Below, piece after piece: positions 9,947-20,339 of a stretch of DNA of 64,000 bases. Under the pieces are notes generated by a model. That model was not told the origin of the DNA. It saw only the letters and a program-made list of their open reading frames with translations, and ran no database searches. A program made the translations under genes and the position numbers. The first letter of the stretch is position 1; every line of letters begins with the position of its first letter. The stretch comes from Channallabes apus. Taxonomy: Eukaryota > Chordata > Actinopteri > Siluriformes > Clariidae. Location: the NCBI GenBank assembly GCA_030522415.1, contig CM060109.1, positions 26,213,801 through 26,277,800 of the forward strand. The letters run 5' to 3'.

Positions 9947-11704
9947 TCAGGGCTCGCCACAGCAAATCATCTGCCTCCATCTAACCCTATCCTCTGCATC
10001 CTCTTCTCTCACACCAACTAACTTCATGTCCTCTCTCACTGCATCCATAAATCTCCTCTTTGGTTTTCCTCTAGACCTCCTGCCTGGCAGTTCCAACCTC
10101 AGCATCCTTCTACCGATATATTCACCATCTCTCCTCTGAACATGTCCAAACCACCTCAATCTGGCCTCTCTGACTTTATCTCCAAAACATCTAACACGGG
10201 TTGTCCCTCTGATGAACTTATTCTTGATCCTATCCATCCTTGTCACTCCCAAAGAGAACCTCAACATCTTCAGCGCTGCTACCTTTAGCTCTGCCTCCTG
10301 TCTTTTCTTCAGTGCCACTGTCTCTAAGCCGTAGAGCATTGCTGGTCTCACCACTGTCCTGTACACCTTTCCTTTCATTCTCGCTGATACTCTTTTATCG
10401 CACAACACACCTGACACTTTTCTCCACCCATTCCAACCTGCCTGTATTCGTCTCTTCACCTCCTTTGAACACTCTCCGTTGCTCTCGACCGTTGACCCTA
10501 AGTACTTAAAATCCTGCACCTTCTTTACCTCTGCTCCCTGTAGCCTCACCGTTCCTCTTGGGTTCCTCTCATTCACAAACATGTATTCCGTCTTGCTGCG
10601 GCTAACCTTCATTCCTCTGCTTTCCAGAGCGTACCTCCACCTCTCCAAATTTTCCATCACCTGTTCCCTGCTCTCGCTACAAAGCACAATGTCATCTGCA
10701 AACATCATAGTCCATGGAGACTCCTGTCTAACTTCATCTGTCATCTTGTCCATCACTAGAGCAAACAAAAAGGGGCTTAGAGCCGATCCTTGATGCAGAC
10801 CCACCTCCACCTTGAACTCTTCTGTCACACCAACAGCGCATCTTACCACTGTCTTACAGCTCTCATACATGTCCTGCACCACTCTAACATACTTCTCTGC
10901 CACTCCAGACTTCCTCATACAACACCACAGCTCCTCTCTCGGCACCCTGTCGTACGCTTTCTCTAAATCTACAAAGACACAATGCAACTCTTTATTACCT
11001 TCTCTGTACTTCTCCACCAGCATCCTCAAACCAAATACTGCATCTGATGTACTCTTTCTAGGCATAAAACCATATTGCTGCTCACAAATTCTCACCTCTG
11101 CCCTTAACCTAGCTTCCACTACTCTTTCCCACAGCTTCATTGTATGGCTCATTAGCTTTATACCTCTGTAATTGCCACAGCTCTGCACATCTCCCTTGTT
11201 CTTAAAAATCAGCACCAATACACTTCTCCTCCATTCCTCTGGAATCCTCTCATTCTCTAAGATCTCGTTAAACAAACTAGTCAGAAACTCTACTGCCACC
11301 TCTCCTAAGCACTTCCATACCTCCACAGGTATGTCATCAGGACCAACAGCCTTTCCACTCTTCATCCTCTTCAACGCCCTTCTCACCTCACTTTTACTAA
11401 TATTTGCTACTTCCTGCTCCACAACAGTCACCTCTTCTACTCTTTGTTCTCTTTCGTTTTCCTCATTCATCAACTCCTCAAAGTACTCCTTCCATCTTCC
11501 CATCACCCTCCTGGCATCTGTCAGTACATTTCCATCTCTATCTTTAATCACTCCAACCTGCTGCACATCCTTCCTATCTCTATCTCTTTGCCTTGCCAAC
11601 CTGTACAGATCCACCTCTCCCTCCTTACTGTCCAGCCTAGCATACAAGTCCTCATATGCTCTTTGTTTGGCCTTTGCCACTTCTACCTTCACCTTATGGT
11701 GCAT
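9947..11704 (-). CDS. LINE reverse transcriptase (ORF2 C-terminal part)
   Basis: This 585-residue open frame is the reverse transcriptase of a non-LTR element, which copies its RNA at the nicked target. Visible blocks: KAVGPDDIPVEVWK (around residue 115), NYRGIKLMSHTMKLWE, QYGFMPRKSTSDA, the palm FVDLEKAYDRVPREELW, GLHQGSALSPFLF and the catalytic FADDIVLCS. The C-terminal region ends with LRWFGHVQRRD and GRRSRGKPKRR, typical of RTE-like fish elements. The frame is intact from about 11704 to its stop, but a one-base shift near 11705-11735 separates it from the endonuclease frame, and ERV-B interrupts the endonuclease further upstream, so the element cannot make a full ORF2. Confidence 0.9.
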   Translation of the reverse strand: MHHKVKVEVAKAKQRAYEDLYARLDSKEGEVDLYRLARQRDRDRKDVQQVGVIKDRDGNVLTDARRVMGRWKEYFEELMNEENEREQRVEEVTVVEQEVANISKSEVRRALKRMKSGKAVGPDDIPVEVWKCLGEVAVEFLTSLFNEILENERIPEEWRRSVLVLIFKNKGDVQSCGNYRGIKLMSHTMKLWERVVEARLRAEVRICEQQYGFMPRKSTSDAVFGLRMLVEKYREGNKELHCVFVDLEKAYDRVPREELWCCMRKSGVAEKYVRVVQDMYESCKTVVRCAVGVTEEFKVEVGLHQGSALSPFLFALVMDKMTDEVRQESPWTMMFADDIVLCSESREQVMENLERWRYALESRGMKVSRSKTEYMFVNERNPRGTVRLQGAEVKKVQDFKYLGSTVESNGECSKEVKRRIQAGWNGWRKVSGVLCDKRVSARMKGKVYRTVVRPAMLYGLETVALKKRQEAELKVAALKMLRFSLGVTRMDRIKNKFIRGTTRVRCFGDKVREARLRWFGHVQRRDGEYIGRRMLRLELPGRRSRGKPKRRFMDAVREDMKLVGVREEDAEDRVRWRQMICCGEP

Positions 11705-11729
11705 CTCCCTGTACTCCTGTCTACTCTCT

Positions 11730-12227
11730 TCAGTCCTCAGTGTCCCACTTCTTCTTGGCTAGCCTCTTTCCCTGTATACACTCCTGGACTTCCTCATTCC
11801 ACCACCAAGTCTCCTTGTCCCCTTTTCCCTTACCTGATGATACACCAAGTACCCTCTTACCTGTCTCTCTGATCACATTGGCTGTAGTTGTCCAGTCAAC
11901 TGAAAGCATCTCCTGACCACCCATAGCTTGTCTCAACTCCTCCCTAAAGACTACACAACATTCTTCCTTTCTCAGCTTCCACCACTTTGTCCTCTGCTCT
12001 GCCTTTGTCCTCTTCACCTTCCTCACCACCAGGGTTATTTTACACACCACCATTCTGTGTTGTCTGGCTACACTCTCCCCTACCAACACCTTGCAGTCAC
12101 TGATCTCTTTCAGATTACAACGTCGACACAAGATGTAGTCCACCTGAGTGCTTCTGCCTCCGCTCTTATATGTCACCCTATGTTCCTGCCTCTTCTGGAA
12201 GAAAGTATTTACAACTGCCATTTCCAT
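11730..12227 (-). pseudogene. LINE endonuclease C-terminal part
   Basis: The 165-residue frame contains TYKSGGRSTQVDYILCRR and ARQHRMVV, the end of an APE-type endonuclease; the histidine in QHR matches the catalytic SDH-type box. It continues into the linker before the RT but is shifted one base relative to it. Its N-terminal continuation lies at 32227-32749 across the ERV-B insertion. Confidence 0.85.
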
Positions 12228-12232
12228 CCTCT
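12228..12232. repeat. Target-site duplication of ERV-B, left copy
   Basis: CCTCT, repeated at 32222-32226 directly after the 3' LTR. Confidence 0.85.
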
Positions 12233-12580
12233 ATGGGAGAAATTTTTATTTGATTTCATTTGATTTTACTTACTTTTGGGGGGTTAGAAGATACCTTATC
12301 AGTATAAAATCATGGATGTGTGTGCAAGCTGGGACATAGGCTACTTTGTGTGCATTACATATAGGAAACCCAAGCTTTACATTGGGGGGGGGGGGGCTAA
12401 AGACGGCCCTTTAATGAAACCCAGATGTTGGAGAGAGGAGGGGCAGGCACTGCATATGTACTATAACGCACATCAAGATAATTCAGTTGCTCCACGGACA
12501 CAGCTCCGGCCTTGATGTTTGATAATAAAGGTCGTAATCTTCTGTAAGCAAAGCCCGACTCTGAGTATTTTTCCACAACA
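12233..12580 (+). repeat. 5' LTR of ERV-B
   Basis: 348 bases, ending TTCCACAACA. It has AATAAA in GATAATAAAGG near 12521 and a run of about 14 G near 12383; the run has 8 G in the 3' LTR. Confidence 0.9.
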
Positions 12581-12583
12581 TAA

Positions 12584-12601
12584 TGGCGCTGTGAGCAGGG
12601 T
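12584..12601 (+). promoter_or_regulatory. Primer-binding site of ERV-B, tRNA-Ser-like
   Basis: TGGCGCTGTGAGCAGGGT begins three bases after the LTR. From memory of tRNA-Ser(TGA) 3' ends, 16 of 18 bases would pair. Confidence 0.6.
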
Positions 12602-12905
12602 GGAAAAAGGGCAAAGGTGACTGACCGACGTGGGCTTCCTTGGTCGGCAACACAAACAGGTGGCCACTTACAAAGGTAAGCAACTTTTGCTTATATACTT
12701 AGGGTGTGTTGTTGGCTGAGGATCACCCATGGTGGTAAGGACACCTAATAAAGGCCTCTCCAACTCAAGTAATTTAAAATGGGCTTTGTTTCCAGAAGAG
12801 AATGCATGCATCAGATTACTAACAGTTGTACTGATAGTGAATTGAGAATAAGATTCTATATTAGAATAAGATAAGAATAAGATAAGCATTGCATTGGTCT
12901 GGGTG

Positions 12906-13061
12906 TTGTCAAGTGGGCATTGATTGATGGCAACATTAACAGACGGTATGAGGAAGCGCATTTGGATGTCTATTTGTTTTGTCAAGTGGGCTTTGAGAGA
13001 TGACAGGACAGGAAAAAGGTAGATAATCTCGATATTAATTTGTACTCATTGTCAAGTGGGC
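12906..13061 (+). repeat. Three spaced copies of TTGTCAAGTGGGC in ERV-B leader
   Basis: Copies begin at about 12906, 12979 and 13049, roughly 70 bases apart, each followed by a TTGA-containing stretch. They precede the hairpin array. Confidence 0.7.
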
Positions 13062-13168
13062 CTTGATTGGATGGCATGAGTAGTGCAGCAAGTTAATAAG
13101 GAATTGCGCTTAATTAGTTATATTGCTTGTGTAAGGTTACCCAGCAATTAATAAAAAAATACTCTTTG

Positions 13169-13470
13169 TATGAGGAACATACTGTTGTATGTCATAAGCA
13201 ATTTTGTAGCCACCGTAAATGTTATATGGTATGGGGTTGGTGGTAATTAATTAATACCCTTCATATGAGAAATGTACACTTGTACATCATAAGAAATCAC
13301 CCCTTATGTTTTATTAGTATGAGTTACAGGGGTAATTAATATACCCGTCGTATGAGGAATGTACAATTGTACATCATAAGAAATCACCCCTTATGTTTAT
13401 ATACCCCTTATTGATATGAGTGACAGGGGTAATGAATATCCTTCGTATGAGGAGCACGATTTGTGCCATT
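13169..13470 (+). other. Four repeated bulged hairpins in ERV-B leader
   Basis: Structures at 13169-13196, 13264-13291, 13351-13378 and 13446-13470 share an outer stem TATGA/TCATA (weakened in the last), a three-base GGA or GAA bulge and an inner stem whose sequence changes but still pairs: ACATAC/GTATGT, TGTACA/TGTACA twice, then CAC/GTG. Spacing is 87-95 bases. Leader position suggests an RNA signal such as packaging; that role is inference. Confidence 0.65.
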
Positions 13471-13559
13471 AAGTTGAATGCAATTGCAATTATTTGTGTC
13501 TAATTGATGTTTTGTCTATCTGTTTCTGTCTGAGTGTATGAGAGCTCTATGTTAACCTA

Positions 13560-13560
<1 letters not shown>

Positions 13561-13591
<31 letters not shown>
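13561..13591. repeat. (TG)n(AG)n microsatellite
   Basis: Consecutive TG and AG dinucleotide runs in the ERV-B leader. Confidence 0.9.
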
Positions 13592-14657
13592 ATGGTTGAA
13601 TGAGAACCATAAGCTCTGTGTTCTGTGAACAGGGCTGGACATCCCGAGGGAATTGTGTGTGCAACCCTCAGAGGGGGGGCAGCTTGCTGCCAGACCAGGG
13701 ACGTGTGTGTGTGAATGAGCCCTATTTAAGTAATAGCAAGCCTAATAATTAAATAGATAAATATTAATCAATAAAGGGACACGTGTGAGTGGAAAAATTA
13801 GCCCTTTTTCTAGGAAAAAGAGGGATAAAGTCTGAATGCATAGGCCTATGAATGAATAAATAAATAAATAAAAAGCGTGGAGTGGTGAATGTGTATGAAC
13901 CCCATATTAATATTGTGGCATTACACACTTATTGATGAAAGTGTTCACGGTGCATAAAAGCACTATGCTTTTTGGCAAGTGTTAATCTGAAAATAGTGAA
14001 GTGGTGTAGATTAAGGAGTGATTATCATTGATGAGCCTTGGTAAGTGGAGGTGGATACTTCTGTGATTCTAAAAGAGTGTATATTGTTGTAAGTAAATTT
14101 AGCCATTAAGTAAAAATTAAAAAGGCATAAAAAATAATAATAAATATCTAAGTGGTGACATAGGCTAAAGCATAATGGCAGCCTCTCCGGTGGAGACTTT
14201 AGTGCCGAAGCATCCTTTGTGTGAAGATCTCATCACTAAGACCTCCAATAAGTAGCAAAAGAGGACTAAAGATATGATTACAAGATGGCCAAAGGAGGGG
14301 ACATTTGATTTAGCACTGTGTTCTGAGATGGACACCTTGATAAAAAAATTACAAAGCGGCGGCAAGAGCTAGAAAGCATGTCCAGAGAAGTTGAAAAGAC
14401 AGCAGGAAAGAGTGGTCCTAGCTTTCTTTAAGAAAGTATAAGTAAAGTTGGTAAGAAAGTCAGGAAGTGAGGCCGAAGTAGCGAGAGAGAAGTTAGTTAC
14501 ACCTCCCCCATACAGTTGGTACAGGAAGACAGTTGAATTCCTAAGCGTAAGGGAATGGGGGAAGTTTCTGGTGAGACGGAGAAGGAATGTTATGCAGAGA
14601 GGTATAAGAAAGTGGGGGCAGATTTACAGAGAGTGGAAAAGCTATGTGGAGAGAAGG

Positions 14658-14665
14658 ATGTAGAG
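14658..14665. repeat. hAT target-site duplication, left copy
   Basis: ATGTAGAG, repeated at 16092-16099. Confidence 0.9.
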
Positions 14666-16091
14666 CAGGCATGTCAAACATACGGCCCGCGGGCATAAAT
14701 TTCTGCATAAATTTCTGAGTATGTCAAAAAAAGAAGCGAGTCTCGAGCTCATTTCTATCAAAAGTTGTGATTTTTTTAAAAATAAATACAAACCATATGC
14801 ACCATTCGGCCGCTAGAGGGCAGTAAATGTGTAAAAGCGCTCACGTCCAGCATGCGGCACTGACACGAGTTAGTCACAGGATGTAAACATTCGCAACGTA
14901 ATGTGTCCAAGTAAAAATAAACCGGCAATCTTGCTTCACCATTCACCACTACTAAACAAGTTATCGGTCAACACACCCTTCCCAAAATGGCACTGTCAAA
15001 AAAAAGAAAAGTGGACACGGAATGCAGAGTTTTCCAGGAAAAATGGACTGAGAAGTATTTATTCACAGAAGTGAATGCAAAACCAATGTGCTTGGTATGT
15101 AATCAGCAAGTTGCAGTGTTCAAAGAGTTTAATATTCAGCGCCACTATGAGACCCATCATAAAGATTCCGCTATGAAGGATAAATTTGGGTCCGTGGGAT
15201 TGGATACGTTTTATCAATATCTCGTGCCAGGTTACCCCAAATTAACAGCCATGGCTGCAAAGGTTCTATCCATGTTTGGGACTACTTATCTTTGTGAACA
15301 GGTGTTCTCCGTAATGAACAATAATAAAACAAAGCAGCGCTCAAGGTTAACAAATAAACACTTGAATGACATTGTTAAATGTGCTGCTACTCAGGATTTG
15401 ACACCTAATATCGATGCACTTGGGAAGGCAAAAGTTGCCAAGTTTCAGGAGCCAGCAGCAGCAAGTAGACTGCAGGAGTGCAGTGAGAGAGAGAGAGAGA
15501 AAGTGTGATGACACGAAATTTGTTTGCACTCATGAATACAGATCATTAAAAATAAGATTAATCTGGTTTCATATTAAAGATAATTAATATTGTGCAGTAT
15601 GTTCTCAGCTTCAGTAGGCCCAGCCTAGTAGTTTGATCTGATGTAGTCTAATCTTATTGCCCATGCACTGCTATAACTTTTATTTTGTATTTCTTTTTTT
15701 ATTTATTTATTTCAAAGCAGTATGACAATTAAGCCGAAAAATTTTTTTTCATAGCTCCCACTTGAGTTTGTTAATGTGGTGAGTTGGTTCAGGTGTAAAA
15801 CTGCATTCACTCAACTGTTAAAATAAACCAGTTGTTAACACATTCACCGCCAAACATGAAAATAATTTTTTCCCCATTGTTTGTGAATAAATGTGTTGTG
15901 CTTAGAAAAGATCCCTTGTCATCCATAATCATAATATGTAGGGTAGGCTACAAATGTAGGCTGAATGATAAAGCATAGTACTGAAAAACAAAGCTAAATA
16001 TTTGGAATTGACATTCTTTTACTGATCCGGCCCACCTGAGAACAGAAAGTCTGGATCCGGCCCCAGAGCAAAACTGAGTTTGACATGCCTG
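14666..16091 (+). mobile_element. Charlie-type hAT transposon, internally deleted
   Basis: Ends CAGGCATGTCAAAC and GTTTGACATGCCTG are inverted repeats of each other, and an 8-bp duplication ATGTAGAG flanks the element. At 1426 bp it is far shorter than autonomous relatives. It encodes a shortened transposase. Confidence 0.93.
14987..15508 (+). CDS. hAT transposase derivative: BED-type finger joined to dimerisation domain
   Basis: This 173-residue frame begins with a zinc-finger region (CLVCNQQVAVFKEFNIQRH, residues about 38-56) like that of Charlie hAT transposases and the GTF2IRD2 family derived from them. It then jumps, near residue 75, to the C-terminal hAT dimerisation region (YLCEQVFSVMNNNKTKQRSR, then LTNKHLNDIVKCAAT). 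The catalytic RNase H-like core that normally separates them is missing, while the reading frame is kept. The product could bind DNA or dimerise but not cut. The start is the first ATG ahead of a lysine/arginine-rich SKKRKV stretch resembling a nuclear signal. Whether it is expressed cannot be told. Confidence 0.8.
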   Translation: MALSKKRKVDTECRVFQEKWTEKYLFTEVNAKPMCLVCNQQVAVFKEFNIQRHYETHHKDSAMKDKFGSVGLDTFYQYLVPGYPKLTAMAAKVLSMFGTTYLCEQVFSVMNNNKTKQRSRLTNKHLNDIVKCAATQDLTPNIDALGKAKVAKFQEPAAASRLQECSEREREKV

Positions 16092-16904
16092 ATGTAGAGG
16101 AACAGGAGGGGGTGCAGACATGTGGAGAGAGGTTAGACAGAAGCACTAAAACACCAGTAAAAAGCAGATAGCTACACCATTAAAGACTGGACATAGATCT
16201 TTGTACAGTAGAGAGGATGGGGGTGAAGAGGATTTGTTATTTAATATGGGCAGTTCCACAATTCCCAATTTTAATTAAAGGTGGGGCATGGGCAACTCAA
16301 GGTCTCGAGGGTGTTGTCGACCGCCTCCCCAGCATTCAACGAGAGTGCAGGGACATGGTCTTAAACGAGCATAAGATTTTGTGGAGAGGAAAAAACGTGC
16401 TTTTGACTTGAGTGAGGCTGTAAATACATACCACATGGATGAACTGTCTTTGAGGCTTTGAGGCTGTTGTGTGGCAAGCCTTGCATGCAGAGTGTTGACC
16501 CAAGGACATTAAAGGGTGACCTGGAGGCAGTTACAGCTTGAAAACCTTACAGAGCGAACCAAGGAAAAAAGCTCAAGCTACTCTGATTACCAGAAAAAAC
16601 AGAGAGGGCCACAAGCAATCCTTCATCAAAAATCCAGCCAGCTTCAGTCAGTGATGACATCACCAGCAGCATTTTCTCCAAACTCAAGCCAGATGCCTGC
16701 GTCTGTCACCAACGTTTTCACTCCAAGGCCAGTGAAGAGAGAGTGGATGGATTAAATTGCCTCGCATAGCCATTGCCTGGCCCCGAGGGATGAGAGGGGG
16801 GGAGACAACATCCCAGGTCCGATAAGTCATGCTTCTCACATCTGGAAAAGTTTGCCAGAACCGTAAGATTCTCGGGAAGAAAAAATAGTTACTACAACCT
16901 AACA

Positions 16905-19704
16905 ATAAAAGTGTGACTATACCTGTATTAGTCTCAAGTCATACACAAGTTAATTTACTAGGAAAAGAATCATTAGGTGAATTAGGACTGCGAATATGGT
17001 GTTCTCCAGAAGGTGTGTATGTTGAACATAATACCTGAAGCACAATTACCCTGTCAGACTTTCACTGTACAATGATGTATGACCCATCACAACACATCAT
17101 CATAGGCCGGCAAGGAGCAGCTATCAGTGTAGAGGAGTGTGCTTTTGTAAAAAGGTGGTTCAATGTAACTGATTCTGTTCTTTAGGTGACATTTTATGTA
17201 CTGTAGGATAGAATTGCAGCTCATAGGACTTATGACCAATAGTGAGGAAAGCTGAAGAAGTCCAGTGGGACTCAACCATAAACCTGTTGATTTTCCATCT
17301 GAATTATGGTCTAAACATGATACAGATGTAGGCCTACTTAAATCAGCCAGCCAACTACAAGTACAACGTAAACCACATGTAGAATCTAACCTGAGGCAAA
17401 AGCGGGTATATAGAACACTATTGAAGGCCTTGTAAAAGCATCTGTGCTAAAAGAGACCAGTTGTTGCAATACTCCTATTTTTCCCAGTGATTAAGCCAGG
17501 TACAAATAAAGGGCATCATGTGCATGATTTACATGCAGTTAATAGTATAACAGGAAAGTATCCAGCAGAAGTTCCAAATCCACACACACTGCTGACTAAT
17601 GTCCCTCCCTAAGCCAAATAATTTATTGTAATGATATTTGTCCAAGCCTTCTTCAGTGTTCAAATGGCAGAAAAAAGTAACTACTGCATTTATTTGCATT
17701 TACAAGTGCCAGTTGACAAAATAGATACCAAAAATGCCACGGTGGTTCAAACATTCACTGTATATATTCAATCAGAGGTGGAAGCTGATTTAGGAAGTTA
17801 AAGGATAGAAGATAGTCTTGGTCAGCATATGGGTGACGGTTTATTATCATTATCATCATTAGAAACATGCCAGAATTATTCCATTAAGGTACACCGTAAG
17901 CTAGTAAGAAGGTCATAAAGTGTCATAAACTAAACTACAATACTGTAAGCCTCAAGTTAAATTGTTAAGGTGACTAATTTCACATGATACGACAGCCATA
18001 GTACATACATAATTAGAAGGCATAAGTAAGGCACCAGTGTCACAGCCTGATAAACAGTGATGGCTTTCTATGGTTAACAGGTTTTATGCTGACTGGAGTA
18101 AGGAATATGCAGGAAAAACAGCTCCACTAAGGGAAATAATAATGAGAAAAGAAGAACTGCAAGATCTAAGTGCTCCCTTAAAATAGAACACAGATATACT
18201 GTTAGCATTTGAATCCATCAAAAAGAAATGCAGACTGCACCTACTTTAGATATACAGTACAGTACCTGAGTATATCAATCCGTTATATCGGTATGTAGTG
18301 AACCAAGCTGATGGATCTACCTCAGCTATACTGATGCAGGAAAATGCAGTGATAGAAAAAAACAGTCCCTAGCTTACTACAGCACTAAGCTAGATAATAT
18401 AACTCAAGGTGACCCAACATGCTACCAACAGGGTTTTGTAGTTGTACATTATACATATAGAACAGCATCTTCATTGACAACAGGTTACCGATAGATTGTA
18501 TAAATTGATAAGACAAGGGGAAGTGTTCTAATCCAAGCTCGCCTCCAAGCATATTCTTCACTGCTCACATATCCCGACATTAATATAAAACGATGTGACA
18601 CAGTTAATCCAGCTAAATTACTCACTTAAACCTATAAAGGAGTGACTCATAGTTTTGTGGCGAGCTCATTGGCATTTACTCGGTTATGACCTGATCTTGA
18701 ATCTAAGCCTATAGCTGAAGCGGAAGTGACTTATTTTGTTGATGGATCTAGTTTAGAGACCAGGTAGAAAGTCACACAGGGTATTCAGTAGTGATGAAGG
18801 ATGGAGAAGATTTTAAACCTATCCTATCTCAGCATTGTACACAACCGTGTTCAGCTCAGTTAGCTGAGTTGAAATCGCTCACCGCTGCTTGTCAATTAGC
18901 CAAAGGACTAGTGGCAAATATTTTTACAGATTCAGCCTATTCCATGATGTATGTCATCTGTTTGGAACCGTATGGAAGCAAAGGTTTAAAAAGCATGAAG
19001 GAACTCTCATTCAAAGTGCTGAACGGATAAGTAAACTAATGTCTGCTCTGATGCTACCAAGATGATTGACTTTCATTAAATGTCAGACCCGTAAAAAAGG
19101 GAAATGACTGTGTTGCTAAAGGTAACAACATGGCAGATTTAGAAATGAAGTGTGCATCAAAATGGCAACTAGCTGTGCAAGCGCCCATAGTCCTTATAGA
19201 ACCACAGCCTCAGTAAGAGGATATCATTTGTACTCAACATCAAGCAGGTCCGTACGAGCACTCGATGTGGCTCCAGAGGGGAGCGTATAAGGACGCACAG
19301 GGTATTTGGTGTCCACATGAAGGTCTGATTATAGCACCCATAGCACTGGTGAATATTTCTGGTTTAAATGCTCATGGACTGGGCCATTGTGTAAGAAGAC
19401 AGGTTGTGAGAAAAATCAGGCAACATGGGTATTGGTCTTTATATCTGCATGCTATGGTTGAAGAGTTCTTAGCTTCATGGGAGATATGTGCTATGCATAA
19501 TGTCAGGAAGGAAACAGCGACACCTATAGGCTATACACCGGTACCAGAATGACCATTTAATCACTTAGTGGTGAACTATGTGGGTAGGATAAAGTAGTGT
19601 TCTGGGCGAAAGCTACATGCTTGCAATAACTGACATATTTAGTAGATGAGTAAAAGCAATAATATCTGCAGATGAAGAGTAAGGAACAGTTATCAAATCG
19701 TAAG
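16905..19704 (+). pseudogene. pol: ERV-B pol: protease end, RT, RNase H, integrase zinc finger
   Basis: Motifs appear in the right order. 16935-17030 resembles the end of a protease (NLLGKESLGELG). 17270-17830 resembles RT fingers and palm (NTPIFPVIKPGTNKGHHVHDLHAVN, shown in part; AFFSVQMAEKSNY), but the YxDD region is missing near 17820. 18060-18480 resembles the thumb/connection. 18740-19030 is RNase H (AELKSLTAACQLAKG, FTDSAYSMM). 19265-19552 is the integrase His-His-Cys-Cys finger (GLGHCVRR; SWEICAMHN). Many stops and shifts are present. The sequence stops at 19704 where the palindrome is inserted and resumes at 30088. Confidence 0.8.
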
Positions 19705-19708
19705 GGAA
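19705..19708. repeat. Target-site duplication of the palindrome, left copy
   Basis: GGAA, repeated at 30088-30091. A 5-base GGGAA (19704-19708 and 30087-30091) is the alternative if the end base is assigned differently. Confidence 0.7.
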
Positions 19709-19747
19709 CTACGGTGGCCCAGAAGGGCAAATCATCTTTCCCATATA

Positions 19748-20300
19748 TGTGTGTTTTTTCCCTCGTAAAAGTTTTTTTTCCCTTGAAAGAATATTTTGTT
19801 TCCTTGAAAAAAAAAATGTTTCCCTTGAAAATGTGTGCTTTTTCTCTTGAATTTTTTTTTCCTTTAAAATTTTTTTCCTTGAAAATGTGTGTTTTTTCCC
19901 TTGTAAATGTGTGCTTTTTCTTTTGAAATTTTTTTTCCCTTGAAAAATGTTTTTTTTCTTGAAAATGTGTGCTTTTTCTCTTGAAAAAGTTTTTTTTACC
20001 CTTGGGGGAAAAAAGTTTCTTGAAAATGTGTGCTTTTTCTCTTGAAAAAAATGTTTTTCTTTCCTTGAAAAAAAAAATTTTTCTTGAAAATGTGTGTTTT
20101 TTCCTTGGAAATAAAAAGTATTTTTTTCTTGAAAAAGTTTTTTTTTCCTTGAAAAAAAAATTTTTTTTCTTGAAAATGTTTTTTTTTTCTTTGAAAATTG
20201 TTTTTTCTTGAAAATGTGTGTTTTTTCCTTTGAAATAAAAAGTTTTTTTTTTCCTTGAAAAAAAAATAATGGAATTTTTTTTTCCTTGAAAATGTGTGCG
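19748..20300 (+). repeat. Minisatellite of TTTTCCCTTGAAAATGTGTG units, left arm
   Basis: About 20-30-base units rich in T, containing CTTGAAAATGTGTG, in roughly 20 imperfect copies. The right arm has the inverted version at about 29767-30055, only about half as long, which accounts for most of the arm length difference. Confidence 0.85.
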
Positions 20301-20339
20301 TTTTCCCGTTTGTGCGCAACCGCTTTTCCCCGTGTGAAA

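Larger units (their letters stand above)
9921..12232 (-). mobile_element. RTE-type LINE, 3' part (RT and endonuclease C-terminus)
   Basis: Non-LTR retrotransposon on the minus strand, 3' end at 9921. The 5' part is at 32227-33046; ERV-B separates them. Summed length is about 3.1 kb, normal for the RTE clade. An 18-bp target duplication bounds the whole. Confidence 0.85.
14174..16754 (+). pseudogene. gag: ERV-B gag, decayed and split by a hAT element
   Basis: A start at 14174 (MAASPVETLVPKHPLC) leads into a frame with an early stop followed by ITRWPKEGTFD, a matrix-like block. Later, 16217-16411 encodes FPILIKGGAWATQGLEG and DRLPSIQ, which resembles the capsid region of fish and mammalian Gag. 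A hAT element occupies 14666-16091 and its 8-bp target duplication is visible. No zinc knuckle is recognised. Several stops and shifts make this non-functional. The 3' limit is approximate. Confidence 0.6.

Noticed and set aside
9813..12339. Series of plus-strand frames rich in Ser/Leu/Pro across 9.8-12.3 kb
   Set aside because: They are antisense shadows of the LINE reverse transcriptase and endonuclease on the minus strand.
13561..13591. CRISPR-like or satellite array
   Set aside because: A simple dinucleotide microsatellite; no spacer-repeat pattern exists anywhere in the window.
19672..20319. Lys/Phe-rich frames in the arm minisatellite (both strands)
   Set aside because: Low-complexity translation of a T-rich tandem repeat; no start context or domain.
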